NCBI GenBank assembly: GCA_007844125.1 | Contig: CM017568.1 | Span: 2,693,547 to 2,757,546, forward strand | Direction of reading: 5' to 3' | Origin: Sinonovacula constricta | Lineage: Eukaryota; Mollusca; Bivalvia; Cardiida; Solecurtidae | DNA: 64,000 nucleotides | Part shown: positions 47,123 to 57,450 of the stretch, piece after piece | Numbering within the stretch: position 1 is the first letter of the stretch | How the letters are laid out: every line of letters starts with the position of its first letter | Notes under the pieces: model-generated | The model's database searches: none | What the model saw: the letters and a program-made list of their open reading frames with translations, nothing else | What the model was told of the DNA's origin: nothing | Position numbers and translations under genes: made by a program

Positions 47123-47721
47123 AATTGTCCGATTGTTTTACTGATTTGAAGAGAAAATCGCCTATTTACTTGTTTTCACTTCCGTAATGGCGGACGGCGA
47201 GAATGAAGAGTATTTTTCAGGGGAGATAATTCGGACTGAACTGAAAAATAGAATCGTCTATAAGGGTCCTCCGTTTATTCAGCGACCTGCCATCAATTTG
47301 ATTCCATTTGTTGTGTTATATTCCTAAGCATTATAAATAGCAGCCTAATTGATTTATTTATGTAATATGATGCTATAATCGTATTCTTATTATACGCGGA
47401 CAAGTTCCAGTGATACATTCTATTTATGGATGAGATTCCCGTGTTAGAAGCGCCCCATTGCGTCTTTATGTTAAACTTGTGTTACCAGTGTACATTTGTG
47501 TACAGTGTACATTTTACATGAGAGATTTGCGCCTCTAGATTAGTAACTTGTAAATTAGATTCTAGAAATGTAAAATGTATTCGTGATTTTCGCCCCGCGA
47601 TTTGTAACTTGTAAATTGTATATGCGGGAAATGTGAAATTGTTTAAATGTAATGCTGAAATGTGAACATTTTCATGTGATACATAAAGTAAGGATATAAT
47701 TACATATTGGTATTTAGAATG

Positions 47722-47787
47722 TGCGGTGTTGCAATTTACAAATTGACAATTGAAGTGACAAATCCGTGTATTGAAAGTTACAAGTAG
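47722..47787. repeat. Dispersed repeat shared with 60023-60083
   Basis: GCGGTGTTGCAATTTACAAA TTGACAATTGAAG..AAATCCGTGTATTGAAAGTTA is nearly identical to the segment at 60023-60083. The family is not identified. Confidence 0.8.
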
Positions 47788-48158
47788 GCGGATATCCCCT
47801 TTCAGAGTCAATCAACATTACCTGGTTTATGAGGCATGTCTACACAGACACACACAGTAGATTTCATAACATAAATCTTTTATTCACCCAGGTTGCATAT
47901 TTACAACATATGAACAAATGTACAAATCTTGGTAATCAAAATTTACGAGGGTTTCCGTCTGTCTACAAATATACAGTATATTGCTATTTTTGGTATATAA
48001 GGTAATATATTACATGTTAAGAACTAGCTAAGTTAAGTAGGAGGGGAAACAAGTAAAGTGACTTTACAGAGTTGTTTGGGAAACATTCAGAGAGTTGTAG
48101 CTACAGGAGTGAAATAAATAAAGGTAAGAACAAAGATAGAAGAGCAGATATCGAAATA

Positions 48159-48400
48159 GGTAGCCTTTTACGAACCAGGGGAAAAAAATTGAGATGTAGG
48201 GCATATCAAGGTCACACAAAATACACACAAAAAATATAGCAAAAAGAAGAAAAAAGAAAAAAATACAACCAAGACATAAAGGTAGCTTTTTACGACTCAG
48301 GGCGAAACATTCGCGATGTAGGGCATATCAGGATAACACAAAATACACACACAAAATATAGCACAAAAAAAGAACAGAAATAATTTAAAAAAAAACAGTA
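48159..48400. repeat. 122-bp tandem duplication
   Basis: GGTAGCCTTTTACGAACCAGG, GATGTAGGGCATATCA and CACAAAATACACACA recur 122 bp later as GGTAGCTTTTTACGACTCAGG, GATGTAGGGCATATCA and CACAAAATACACACA, followed by an A-rich run each time. Confidence 0.85.
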
Positions 48401-48489
48401 AAAAAGCCCACAGAGACATAAAAATGATATAAATAAAAACAATTGACTCCGTTCATGCTCGAAACGATTTCAATCGGAGATCGTCTGGA

Positions 48490-49140
48490 CTGTCCAATCT
48501 GCAGGTAAGTGCCTTTTACATGAAATAATGAAACTTTATAAATATAGTAATAAATAACAAAATAGGTTACCTGATAATTAAAACTAGTTATATAACCGGA
48601 AATGCTTTGGTGATAGGCAATGTTAAAAATAAATCCAATAATATAAATAATAATAAATCCAAAAATATAAATCCAAAAATATAAATCGTAGTCCAATCGG
48701 CAGGTAAGTGCCTTTGACATGAAATAATGAAACATTACAATATAGTATTAAAGTGCAAAATAGTTGCCTGATAATTAAAGCTAGCAATGTTAAATATAAA
48801 TCCAATAATATAAATAATAATAAATCTAATAAATCTAATAAAATGAAAATTCAAAAATATAAATCGATCCTAATCCAGTTCGCATGTTAGTGTCTTTTAC
48901 ATGAAATAATGTAACACTATAAATATATTATTAAAATTGCAAAATAGGTAACCTGATAATTAAAACTAGTTATTTAACCGGAATGATAAATCCAAAAATA
49001 TACATCAGTTCGCATGTAAGCGCCTTTCACATGAAATAATGAAACTTAGTAATAAAAAGCAAAATAGGTTACCTGATATTTAAAGCTAGTTATTTAACCG
49101 AAATGCTTTGGTGATATGCAATGTTAAATTTAAATCAGGT
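48490..49140. repeat. Degenerate AT-rich tandem array, about 4 units
   Basis: Each unit contains GGTAAGTGCCTTTTACATGA AATAATGAAAC, GCAAAATAGGTTACCTGATA ATTAAA and CTAGTTAT..CCGGAA. Units begin near 48500, 48700, 48885 and 49013, with lengths varying from about 120 to 200 bp because of AT-rich insertions (AATAATATAAATAATAATAA). Confidence 0.8.
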
Positions 49141-49499
49141 AATACTGTTCTTGTTGATATAAAAAGTTTGTAAATATACCATTACACTTTAATTTGTTAC
49201 ATTTTCTGAGAAAAGAAATCGCCATGGAGCAGACACCGCAGATCTGGTAGAAGTTTGCTAGTCTTGATGTGATTTAGATATGGATTAAACGCAAACATGT
49301 GTAAACATAGCAAAATAATGAAAATAATGAGTGGAAGTAAAATAACGTGGTTATGGAGGTATCGGTATTAGTTCAGTTAAGTGCTGAAAATTTTGACATT
49401 ACCTTCGAAACAAAAACATTGCCTGGATTTTCATTAGTAAGTAGCACCTTGATTGGGATTCGGGCAGTGAACGTGTTGAAATTGATTGGACTTGATAAA

Positions 49500-50275
49500 A
49501 CGAACACAAACGTCAAAGAAAGGACAGGCAAGTAGATAGTGATTCTCTGAGCCGATAGCATTTGTTTGGTAAAGTGGACATAGTCTCTCTTCGTATGAGA
49601 TACCTTCATAGCGACCCGTCTCGACGCAAAGTGAATGGTTAAAATATTAATTGAATCAGTTTTACTTAACTGTATAAAATAATTTTCAAGACCGAGTGAA
49701 TCTTTAAAACTTAAATTTGTTCGTCCTTTATTGGATAAAGTTAACTCTGAATGCCAGATCTGTTGAAATTGATCTATTTGTATTTGTTTCACGATCTTAT
49801 GAAGGTTTTTCAGATCTAAATTGTTTTGGAATTCCCATATAACTGGACGCCCTATTGATTAAAAATTGACTTAACTTTGCTAATCCACTTAAAGTTACTT
49901 TGTTCGTTTACTATAAAGTTGTAAACATTAGAGGCTATTTTGCTTTGTTTCCCGAATACTAGTTTAGACTAGAATTTCGGGAGTTTACAATGATATATAA
50001 TGGAAATCTTCCTAACCCACCATGCAAGAAGTTTAAAGGCGTCGACTTTTGGCCTTTGTTATTCGACGAAGAAAATTGCAGTGTATTTTTTCAATAACTT
50101 TTAGGTCTTCATATCCAAAAATTTCTGATCCATATAGTAAAACAGGTAAAACCGTGTGATCGAAAAGCTTTAAATTAAGGTCAGTAGGTAAATCTGCATA
50201 AGAGACGCGCGAGTAGAGAAGATGGAAGGCTGTGTTGGCTTGTACTACCACATGTTTTCTAGCATTAAGGAAAGA
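49500..50275 (-). mobile_element. 5'-truncated LINE fragment (RT C-terminal part)
   Basis: Reverse strand: 50251-50033 reads LLYSRVSYADLPTDLNLKLF, then DHTVLPVLLYGSEIFGYE and IEKIHCNFLRRITK, the conserved block after the reverse transcriptase domain of non-LTR elements. The frame is lost, then 49792-49640 reads QFQQIWHSELTLSNKGRTNL and FKDSLGLENYFIQL, the usual ORF2 end. Catalytic RT motifs are absent because the copy is 5'-truncated, and it has frameshifts. Confidence 0.75.
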
Positions 50276-50467
50276 ATCATTACTTGTAAATCTAACTCCC
50301 TAGATATAAATTGAGCACATAACTTTAAGGTTAACTCGACAAAGTTACATGCATACATGAATAATATACGAATGATACAAAACAAATAGTTCATTTACTA
50401 ATTCTCACTGTTCACTGTCTGATTAAAACATAAAATTGCAAATTAACCCGACTGGGACTAAGTCGCT

Positions 50468-51901
50468 TTAAATTTCCGGGCAGACATATGACATAAACTG
50501 TTGGACTTGGCTCTTCAGGGTGTCCTTGACTGGGTGAAGAATGGCGCTGTTGTGAGCGATGCCTATCTCCCAGACGTCGAGATATATAACGTGGTCTTGT
50601 ATCTCTCGAAACTCTCGCTGAAGGATGTCCATAAAAACCAAAGACAAATGAATATCAGTCGGGAACTCACGCGCAATATAAACATGTGGTCCTTTGATCA
50701 GCACAGTTATCCCCGGTTTGGTTTGGATCAGAAGTTTTACTGCTGCAACAACTTGACGTATTCTGGTTTCAAAATGCTCTACTTTATACGGATGAAGATG
50801 TGAGTTACAATTAAGCACGAGAATGATATCTTTTCCAGAAACAGACCAATGTGACATTTCAATAGCTTCGTCCCAATAGGACGTAATTCCACTGGCTGCA
50901 CAGTCATTATTGAATAAAGGCATTGCGTGCCTTCTGTACATGAAGGATATGTTATACTTTGCAAACACTCTGAGGTCTTGAAAAAGACTTCCATTTACAC
51001 GACACGGCTTTAGGTTAGGTTGCTTCTCATTAAAGACAAACTCGATGAGATATTCTAAATATTGTCGTACTGTAGAATCGCCAATGAATACAATGGTTTT
51101 ATTTTTAAGGCATTCCCTATATGATGAGGTAGTGTGATTCGCCAATCCCTTACAGCCGGTCATCTGCCATGATTGTGTTTGGCCATACCAATACCCAGCC
51201 GATTTTGCAAGCCATGATTCGACCCGAGACACAGTATTTGAGCATGGCATATCCGACTTCTTAAATGTTGCATTTTTTATCCAAACTCGAATTACATTTG
51301 GCAATGTACATGATATTTTCAGAACAGAAGAATACTTCAGAATGTGTGTTGCATTCGGCCAATGTTCTCTTCCGAATGAGACAATATTAGAACAATTCAT
51401 TTTTTTCTTTAGTGGCTGCCCGCAAAACCATGGTAAACCGCCGTTACGGTCTGTATAATTACACGTTGTTTTAAAGCTATAGATATTAGAACTTGGGCTG
51501 CACAATGTAGATTCTTTCTCCCCATTTGTGTTCCGGTACTTTCCATTTATTGCATTTTGTTTTGGATTCAGAAAAAGAGCATCTCCGTACTGCTCACGAA
51601 CTGCCAACTTTAAACATGCATTTTCTATTGTCGCTGCAAGTTTTGCCTTAATTAGAGTCTCTCCATGCCAATAAGTGGACACGATCCCAATATAAGTGCC
51701 GTTGTTAAAGTCAGTGACAGTACCACTCACCTTGTCACCTACCCTAGACTCGGCCCATATCAATATGACATCACCACCTTTGGTCTGCTGAATGTCCTTC
51801 TTAGAATACGTTGTAACTTTCACTGTTACCTGCTGATCCTGAATGGCAACCAACTCTATCTTGGAATGTTGACAATTTGTCAGATTTGTATACCCTGCCA
51901 A
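50468..51901 (-). CDS. NXPE family protein: neurexophilin-like and PC-esterase body
   Basis: One uninterrupted reverse-strand frame of 477 codons (the first codon as read is TTG, so it is the body of a longer frame). The first about 110 residues are the Ig-like neurexophilin/filamin part (GDVILIWAESRVGDKVSG, HGETLIKAKL). Then come a cysteine-bearing linker and the PC-esterase domain with the serine motif VFIGDSTVRQYLEYL (GDST at residues 274-277). A late D-W-E..H..H block (LDVWEIGIAHNSAILHP) supplies the presumed Asp/His. NXPE proteins are Golgi/secretory; the mammalian NXPE1 is reported to act on sialic-acid acetylation, but the activity here is unknown. It lacks introns, which may indicate retroposition. 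The same frame continues upstream after a single TAA at 51908-51910 into the membrane-anchor segment. Confidence 0.85.
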   Translation of the reverse strand: MAGYTNLTNCQHSKIELVAIQDQQVTVKVTTYSKKDIQQTKGGDVILIWAESRVGDKVSGTVTDFNNGTYIGIVSTYWHGETLIKAKLAATIENACLKLAVREQYGDALFLNPKQNAINGKYRNTNGEKESTLCSPSSNIYSFKTTCNYTDRNGGLPWFCGQPLKKKMNCSNIVSFGREHWPNATHILKYSSVLKISCTLPNVIRVWIKNATFKKSDMPCSNTVSRVESWLAKSAGYWYGQTQSWQMTGCKGLANHTTSSYRECLKNKTIVFIGDSTVRQYLEYLIEFVFNEKQPNLKPCRVNGSLFQDLRVFAKYNISFMYRRHAMPLFNNDCAASGITSYWDEAIEMSHWSVSGKDIILVLNCNSHLHPYKVEHFETRIRQVVAAVKLLIQTKPGITVLIKGPHVYIAREFPTDIHLSLVFMDILQREFREIQDHVIYLDVWEIGIAHNSAILHPVKDTLKSQVQQFMSYVCPEI

Positions 51902-51907
51902 AGTGTT

Positions 51908-52237
51908 TTACATGTCAGTATAATCCAAGACATGTCTTTTATACCCCTGTCGACATTCTCCATCACTGAAATTGTTATCGCGACATTCTGTATTTCTGTT
52001 AAAGATTAAATGGTAGAATTTTCTGCTAAATTGTCTACAATAAGATTCGAACATAGTACATTGCAAACTTTGCGAAGTAGTTTTTATGTGTTTATAATCA
52101 CCTTCAAGTCCAAAATTATTTTTCCATGATAACAAGTAAGTGTAATTGTCAGCCATGTACATAAACATTACACCAAATGAAATTGCCGAAAAAGTTATTG
52201 GAAAACAAAAACACTGCTTTTTTCTTCGCCCCACCAT
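51908..52237 (-). CDS. NXPE N-terminal segment with signal anchor, ends in premature stop
   Basis: From ATG 52237: MVGRRKKQCFCFPITFSAIS, a short basic cytoplasmic end followed by a hydrophobic segment (about residues 9-29), i.e. a type II signal anchor as NXPE proteins have. It then has a cysteine-containing stem ending DYTDM and TAA at 51908-51910. The NXPE body follows in the same frame after two codons and a TTG. Read through, the product would be about 590 residues, the usual NXPE size. A true nonsense mutation, a recoded stop or a base-call error are all possible; a 17-base intron is not. Confidence 0.75.
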   Translation of the reverse strand: MVGRRKKQCFCFPITFSAISFGVMFMYMADNYTYLLSWKNNFGLEGDYKHIKTTSQSLQCTMFESYCRQFSRKFYHLIFNRNTECRDNNFSDGECRQGYKRHVLDYTDM

Positions 52238-52327
52238 CTTTAAAAGGTTACTTTAACACTGTCTTGTATCTTAATATAGAGAAAGGTAAAATCCTATTTT
52301 AAATTTTAAAACTTCAACAAGAAAGTG

Positions 52328-52433
52328 TAGTGAGCACTGTTATCGCCGTCGCCTGTCCGTGTCTCAATTTGACTACGTGGTAGTGAGCACTGTTATCGTC
52401 GTCGCCTGTCCGTGTCTCAATTTGACTACGTGG
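52328..52433. repeat. 53-bp tandem duplication
   Basis: TAGTGAGCACTGTTATCGCC GTCGCCTGTCCGTG..GACTACGTGG occurs twice in a row with one C/T difference. Confidence 0.95.
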
Positions 52434-52464
52434 TTAAGACATGTAGAAGAAAGGGTAGTATTAA

Positions 52465-52558
52465 AATAGCGAATTATGGAAGCCTATACGTGTCATTTGG
52501 AGTTATATCTCAATAGCGAATTATGGAAGCCTATACGTGTCATTTGGAGTTATATCTC
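52465..52558. repeat. 47-bp tandem duplication
   Basis: AATAGCGAATTATGGAAGCC TATACGTGTCATTTGG..TATATCTC occurs twice in a row with no difference seen. Confidence 0.95.
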
Positions 52559-53432
52559 AGCACTTTGCTATTTGGGCATGTGACTTAGAACTTACAACGT
52601 GGATGGTAAGATGCGGAAAGAGGAAGAATCGGCTATCATGTCTACTGGACATATTTCGTTCAAAGAAATGAAACACAGAGAAAAAAAAAACTAACAAACG
52701 AACAAGGTAGGTGTAATTTCAATGTTACCCCTCCAGAAACAGGCTAATAGATGTCTTAAATACTTCCGTGGATAGTACTTATTTAACACATCTGTGAGGA
52801 TTAATACTTCTGTCACTTTGGGCCATAATCCTTTTCATTGTGACGCTACATTAGAATAAGGTAGATATTGGATTTAAAAGGACGAGTAATTGGATCTTTA
52901 TAAAAGGTTCTATTTGTGTAAATTGAATGACATAAGGCGTATGTAGCAAAATGAAGCATGAAGCTGCTTCCTTTCTGTGAGTTCCGAGTCCTTTTTATCA
53001 GATTGCACTTCTGGTTTACACGTGCTGATATTTTTGCAATACAGGATGTAGGGCACCAATAAACAATATTTCGATAGATTTTGGGGTGGCAAAAATTTAT
53101 TTGGTTTCATGAGACAGAAAAAATGGCCCAAACTGTTGAATACCACATTAAAGATTATAAATGACATACAATTTACTTGTACTCGTACTTACCAACCACT
53201 ATCCCCAATCTCTGTCAATAAACATACAAAAGATAGCATGATTCATGAGAAGCATTTTATAATTAAACATCTTTCGTTGAATACTAACAATAATCTTCGC
53301 AACATCTTAAAATATCTTGGGGGATCAATCAAGAACTTTGACTACAATATACATTCAATGGAAGTGATTTATGGTTAAACGTATATTGTGGTCAATTTTT
53401 GCAATTTTAGATGTTGTTACATGTATTAGATT

Positions 53433-54415
53433 GGGCTGTCGCGGTTTATCGGTGTATCGGTATATTGCGATACTGAGTTAAGTCAATACAGTACCGCAAT
53501 ACACAATGAACATACCGGTTTTTACGCTATTTTGTAAACTTTGTTTGCTACCACCATTTTGTGTATCAAAAGGCAAAGATGCTTGTACTAATGAAAAGCG
53601 ATCGCCGATAACAGGCTGAAAATGTAGCCTGATGTCAGATACATGGTAGGGGAGTTCATTGTTAACCGCTCGACACATGAGGCATACTCGTTTTGTTTTT
53701 GCGGTTTTTCTTTCAATAAGAGTTTTAAACTAGATTTTGTTTTTGGATTTGACAATTTCATTTCTGGATATAAGAAAAACGAATGCTGCATTGAAACGTG
53801 AAACAATTGGAATTAACATGTACTAAAAGTAGACAAGCTATTATAGGATTTTTTGCTGCAGAATACGAAGAACATTATCATTACCTTTTGTTCGGCAGTT
53901 TAACAAAATTACGACGGTTGCAAATTGTATACAATATGTCCGAGCCAATTGCTTTTTTTCGAAATAACACCGAATTAAATCGCAAAAACTGATGGTGGGC
54001 CGCTTCTGGGTAAAGGAAGACAAATCCACAAAGAAAATTGTTGAAGATGTCGTATTTTGTCGACATTTTGATGCGCATGTAAGAGACAGTGGAGGTACAT
54101 CATCCTCCTCCGAATAAACTGGGTGCATCGTACCACACTGTTGTGACTTTTTGCAGTTAATTTGGTGTTTTACATTGTTTTTTTCTCCTTTCTAGTCCTA
54201 TTTCTTTCTTGTCTCAGTGTATACCTGTTATACAGTTTATAAAGCTATGTTATATTTCCCTCAGACATTGGTTGTTCATTCTGTTCATTATAATTGGGTG
54301 AAAAGCTCATTAAAATAGTTTGATCAAATATGGCAATATGTTGTGGTACGTTTTACAATATGCTCTTTATGTATCGCAATATATCGTGGTACGCTTCAAG
54401 CCTATTGTGGCAGCC
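53433..54415. mobile_element. Inverted-repeat DNA transposon, hAT-like ends
   Basis: The left end GGGCTGTCGCGG..TCGGTATATTGCGATAC and the reversed right end GGCTGCCACAATAGGC..ACGATATATTGCGATAC match over about 45 bp with gaps. GGCTGTC..CGATA ends are common in hAT-type non-autonomous elements. A clean 8-bp target duplication was not found. The interior, about 0.9 kb, has only short frames in both directions with no recognisable transposase. Confidence 0.65.
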
Positions 54416-56140
54416 TTATAAGTAGAAACATTGTATAGACAATTGTCGGATATTACTTTTAAGAAATAAACGGTCTATCACAGCTGTTGGAAAAAGGTTG
54501 ATAAACGATAACAGTCGGTACTCGTTGTTTGGATATTTGTGAGATCTAAATGAAATGAATGACATACCAACTTTGACACATAAATTCTACATTGTCCACC
54601 AGTTTGTGTATCTGTAAGATTTACACTATCGCAATATTTATACTAAATACAAAGTTAATAAAAAACAGTTGGGGATATTTAACATTTTCTTATATTTAAC
54701 TTAATCAATCAAATCACAGACAGTATATGAACATTGCATCTAAACATAAACTGCAGTCGTAATAGTGAGACAGTTTTTAACGAGTATAAAATTAGTATAC
54801 CACCGCCTAAATGCGTAATTTTCACAACGAAATTATTTTACGCGCTAACAAAGTGAAACGTTCGCGGTTATTCGTGAAAGATATTTTGCCTATTTTCTAC
54901 AGTTTTAAATGAATAGTGCGAGCCAAAAAGGGTAGGTTTGTATTCGAAAAGGCCCATGTCAGAGGACTTTTGTCATCTGCACGTTTGAAAAACTGGCATA
55001 ATGTTTTGTCAGACAAAAATGAAACAGGTTTCAGCGACCCAGGGCCCTTTCGGCCCTCTTGTATTTTACAGGGGGCATCACATCATTGTCAATGTATCAA
55101 TTAGTTATTGAGCTATCGAGGTACAGCACATGATCTATAGCTAGTTGTCATTTGACTTTGCCCAATTGTATAATTTGTCCTATTTTTAGGTCAAAACTTC
55201 TTATGATTTATGAAATTCGTGGTTTATGTGCTAACTGCCTGTCAAGCTTACAGATCAAGTCTGAATTTGAAGAAGTTGCACAAAACTTAAAATGCTTTAT
55301 GATGTTCAAAATATAATAGGAAAACAAGTTAATGTTCAATATAAAATGGTTATAAATACAGGAACTTTGACTGACTTCTGTATTTCGTACTAAATGTAAG
55401 CAGATTCTCCTAATTCAGTGCATGAAAAAAATGACTTTGGGCATAAGTACTTTCATTTGTTATCTTTATTAAATTTTGTCATAAATGGTCATCATAATAC
55501 TTAAAATACCTAACATATCATAATGAATGATGTACGTTATAAACCTTTGTGTATACATCATTAACCACCCCCCACCAAACCCCCACCCCCGTTTTTGAAA
55601 TTGCCATTTAGAACAAACTAATGTGGTAACCTACATTTTTCTTTTTTATTTTATGTTTGTTATACATTGGTGCATTTATTGGTAGCATTTGGTGAAAATC
55701 TATTATGTCAAATTATAGTAAACTTAAAAAACATCCCTTAGAAATAAAAGATTTTCCGAAAAATCCATTGTCGTAAATAAGGTAATACTTAATTTTTATA
55801 TGTGTTTCATTATTTGTATTGCAATATATAGCAATTTATTTGTAATATAGAATGTATTTTACTGAAAAATAGAATTATTTAAGATATTCTTGTGATGCAT
55901 TCTATAATTTCATGCCGACAAACAAGTCTATGAAACTCATAAAACTGTTCAAAATGTGACATCTTTGGTAGCTAATAAAAAATAAGAAACCCCGGTAAGG
56001 TCTTATTTTTATTTGCCTTTTTCATTGTATAACATCATGTTCTTGACATACACAAAGTTTGAATGAAATCTATTATTGGGAAATTTTTCATGAAACTGTA
56101 GCGTCAGTCTTTATCGAAGTGATTTTAAATGTTTAACAGT
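54416..56140. other. No gene seen
   Basis: AT-rich DNA. A GGGCCCTTTCGGCCCT near-palindrome lies at about 55040 in a TTTCAGCGACCCAGGGCCC context. There is a C-run region at 55565-55590. Nothing else is assigned. Confidence 0.5.
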
Positions 56141-56296
56141 GACTATGGTAACATAGGTAGTTCCAGTGACAGCTTGAATTTGGTGATTGACATCAGTGAG
56201 GAACGTCAAGATGAGAGTGACGTTAAAGACGATATTCTTGTTACAATTAAAACAGAAGGTGATGACATTACTGTGGCCAAACTACGTGTGAAGTGA
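56141..56296 (+). pseudogene. Coding-like fragment, possible exon
   Basis: After AATGTTTAACAG an open frame reads DYGNIGSSSDSLNLVIDISE, then an acidic stretch (ERQDESDVKDDILVTIKTEG) to TGA at 56294. The same frame resumes past the TGA (FVKGFPALIQRMRLKEIK) to a GTTAGA donor-like site. Composition looks protein-coding but I recognise no family. It may be a decayed exon, perhaps of a transposon. Confidence 0.35.
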
Positions 56297-57450
56297 TTTG
56301 TGAAGGGTTTTCCTGCTCTCATCCAGAGAATGAGACTTAAAGAAATTAAAGGTTAGATATTAAGTACAACATGTTTATATATATATATATTAGTATACAT
56401 TAAACATAAATATGGTAAATATTATAAGGTTTTTTTTATCGGTCTTCAAGGGAATTGATCGTTGCTTATCTCGAATACGGAATGCTACCAATTTTAATTT
56501 GATGGTTCTGCCATTGAATTATTTGAAATTGTATTGTAAGCTGCCTTTCATTAGTATGTGTCTATTGTTATAAATAGGGGGCATGTTATTTTATTTGTTA
56601 TTTCATGGAAACAGTATAAATAGTAAAGACTTTGGCCTTATTCCATATTGATGAGGGTTGTGCTCATATCAGGATTCTTTTAATTTCTTGCCCATTGTGG
56701 ACAATATATGCTTTAATGTTTGTGCCATTTTCTCGTTTCTCTAGGAATCTCCTTTGTAAATCTTGCAAATTTGTGTTAATTTGATGTGTGTACCAAATGT
56801 TTGATTAAGTCCCTTTGAAGAACTTTTGGCTATACAAGTTATGGCAATACTAATCTGCCTGTTTGGGTTTCGCATAACAAATCATAGGGATTTATTAGCA
56901 AAATCGGGGCGCCCGTGGCGAAGTGGTACAGTCGCCGATTTGTTACTCCTTTGCCTGCGTAGCCTATCACCGCGTGGGTTCGAGTCCCATTCGGGGCAAA
57001 GGACTTTATGTGGGAAAGTCATCCAGTTGACTTACGGTGCGCTGGTGGTTCTGCCCAGAATTGTGTCTGGGGTATTCCTCCACCAAAAACCTGGAGGTTT
57101 GCTATAATGACAAAAAGAAACATGCGATCGAAAACAGACAAGTAAAATAACGGGAACAAAATAACAAATTAGAATTTATATAATAGAAAGGATTATGTGA
57201 ATGAAAAAGGGTATGCGACATGTTGTCATTAATGAAAAGGACAATTGCAATTGCATACACAAATCTCTGATTTAAAACAGACCTCCATTAACCTTAAGAT
57301 ACAGAAAGCTACCTTACAAATCCAATATATTTGAATGGACTCTGTGTCACTAACAATCAGTCCTCAAAAACAGTAAAACAGAAAACCACACAAAAATGTT
57401 TATTTAATCTGTGCTTCAATATAAACTCATTAGTTATAAGACACAACATC
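56297..57450. other. No gene; one SINE A copy
   Basis: AT-rich intergenic DNA with a (TA)n stretch at 56375-56390 and the SINE at 56907. Confidence 0.5.
56907..57105 (+). repeat. SINE family A, best-preserved copy
   Basis: Head GGGGCGCCCGTGGCGAAGTG GTACAG, then B box GTGGGTTCGAGTCCCATTCG GGGC gives a full tRNA-like 5' part. It is followed by AAAGGACTTTATGTGGGAAAG, GTGCGCTGGTGGTTCTGCCC and GGTATTCCTCCACCAAAAAC. It is the reference for the other family A copies in this window. Confidence 0.88.

Larger units (their letters stand above)
40739..47268. mobile_element. ISL2EU-type DNA transposon, decayed, 6.5 kb
   Basis: The left end ACGAGGTCTATAGACGATTC and the reverse complement of the right end (ACGGAGGACCCTTATAGACG ATTC) match with small gaps. 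Further in, both ends share CCGCCATT and GAAGTGAAAA. TTTA flanks both sides, allowing a short target duplication. Inside are a YqaJ-family nuclease gene on + and a THAP plus DDE_Tnp_4-type transposase gene on -, facing each other. That gene pair is, from general knowledge, characteristic of the ISL2EU superfamily (related to PIF/Harbinger). Both genes carry frameshifts or stops, so this copy is inactive as read. The exact end base is uncertain by a few bases. Confidence 0.8.
47269..49495. other. Gene-free, several tandem repeats
   Basis: Contains a repeat shared with 60023, a 122-bp tandem duplication at 48159 and a degenerate AT-rich array at 48490-49140. Open frames read through the repeats are not convincing as genes. 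Confidence 0.5.
52238..53430. other. NXPE upstream region, gene-free
   Basis: The presumed promoter of the reverse NXPE gene. It holds two adjacent tandem duplications (52328-52433 and 52465-52558). No other gene is seen; short frames at 52910-53378 are not convincing. Confidence 0.5.

Noticed and set aside
51892..51908. Tiny intron removing the NXPE stop
   Set aside because: The GT..AG interval would be only 17 bases, far below any plausible intron.
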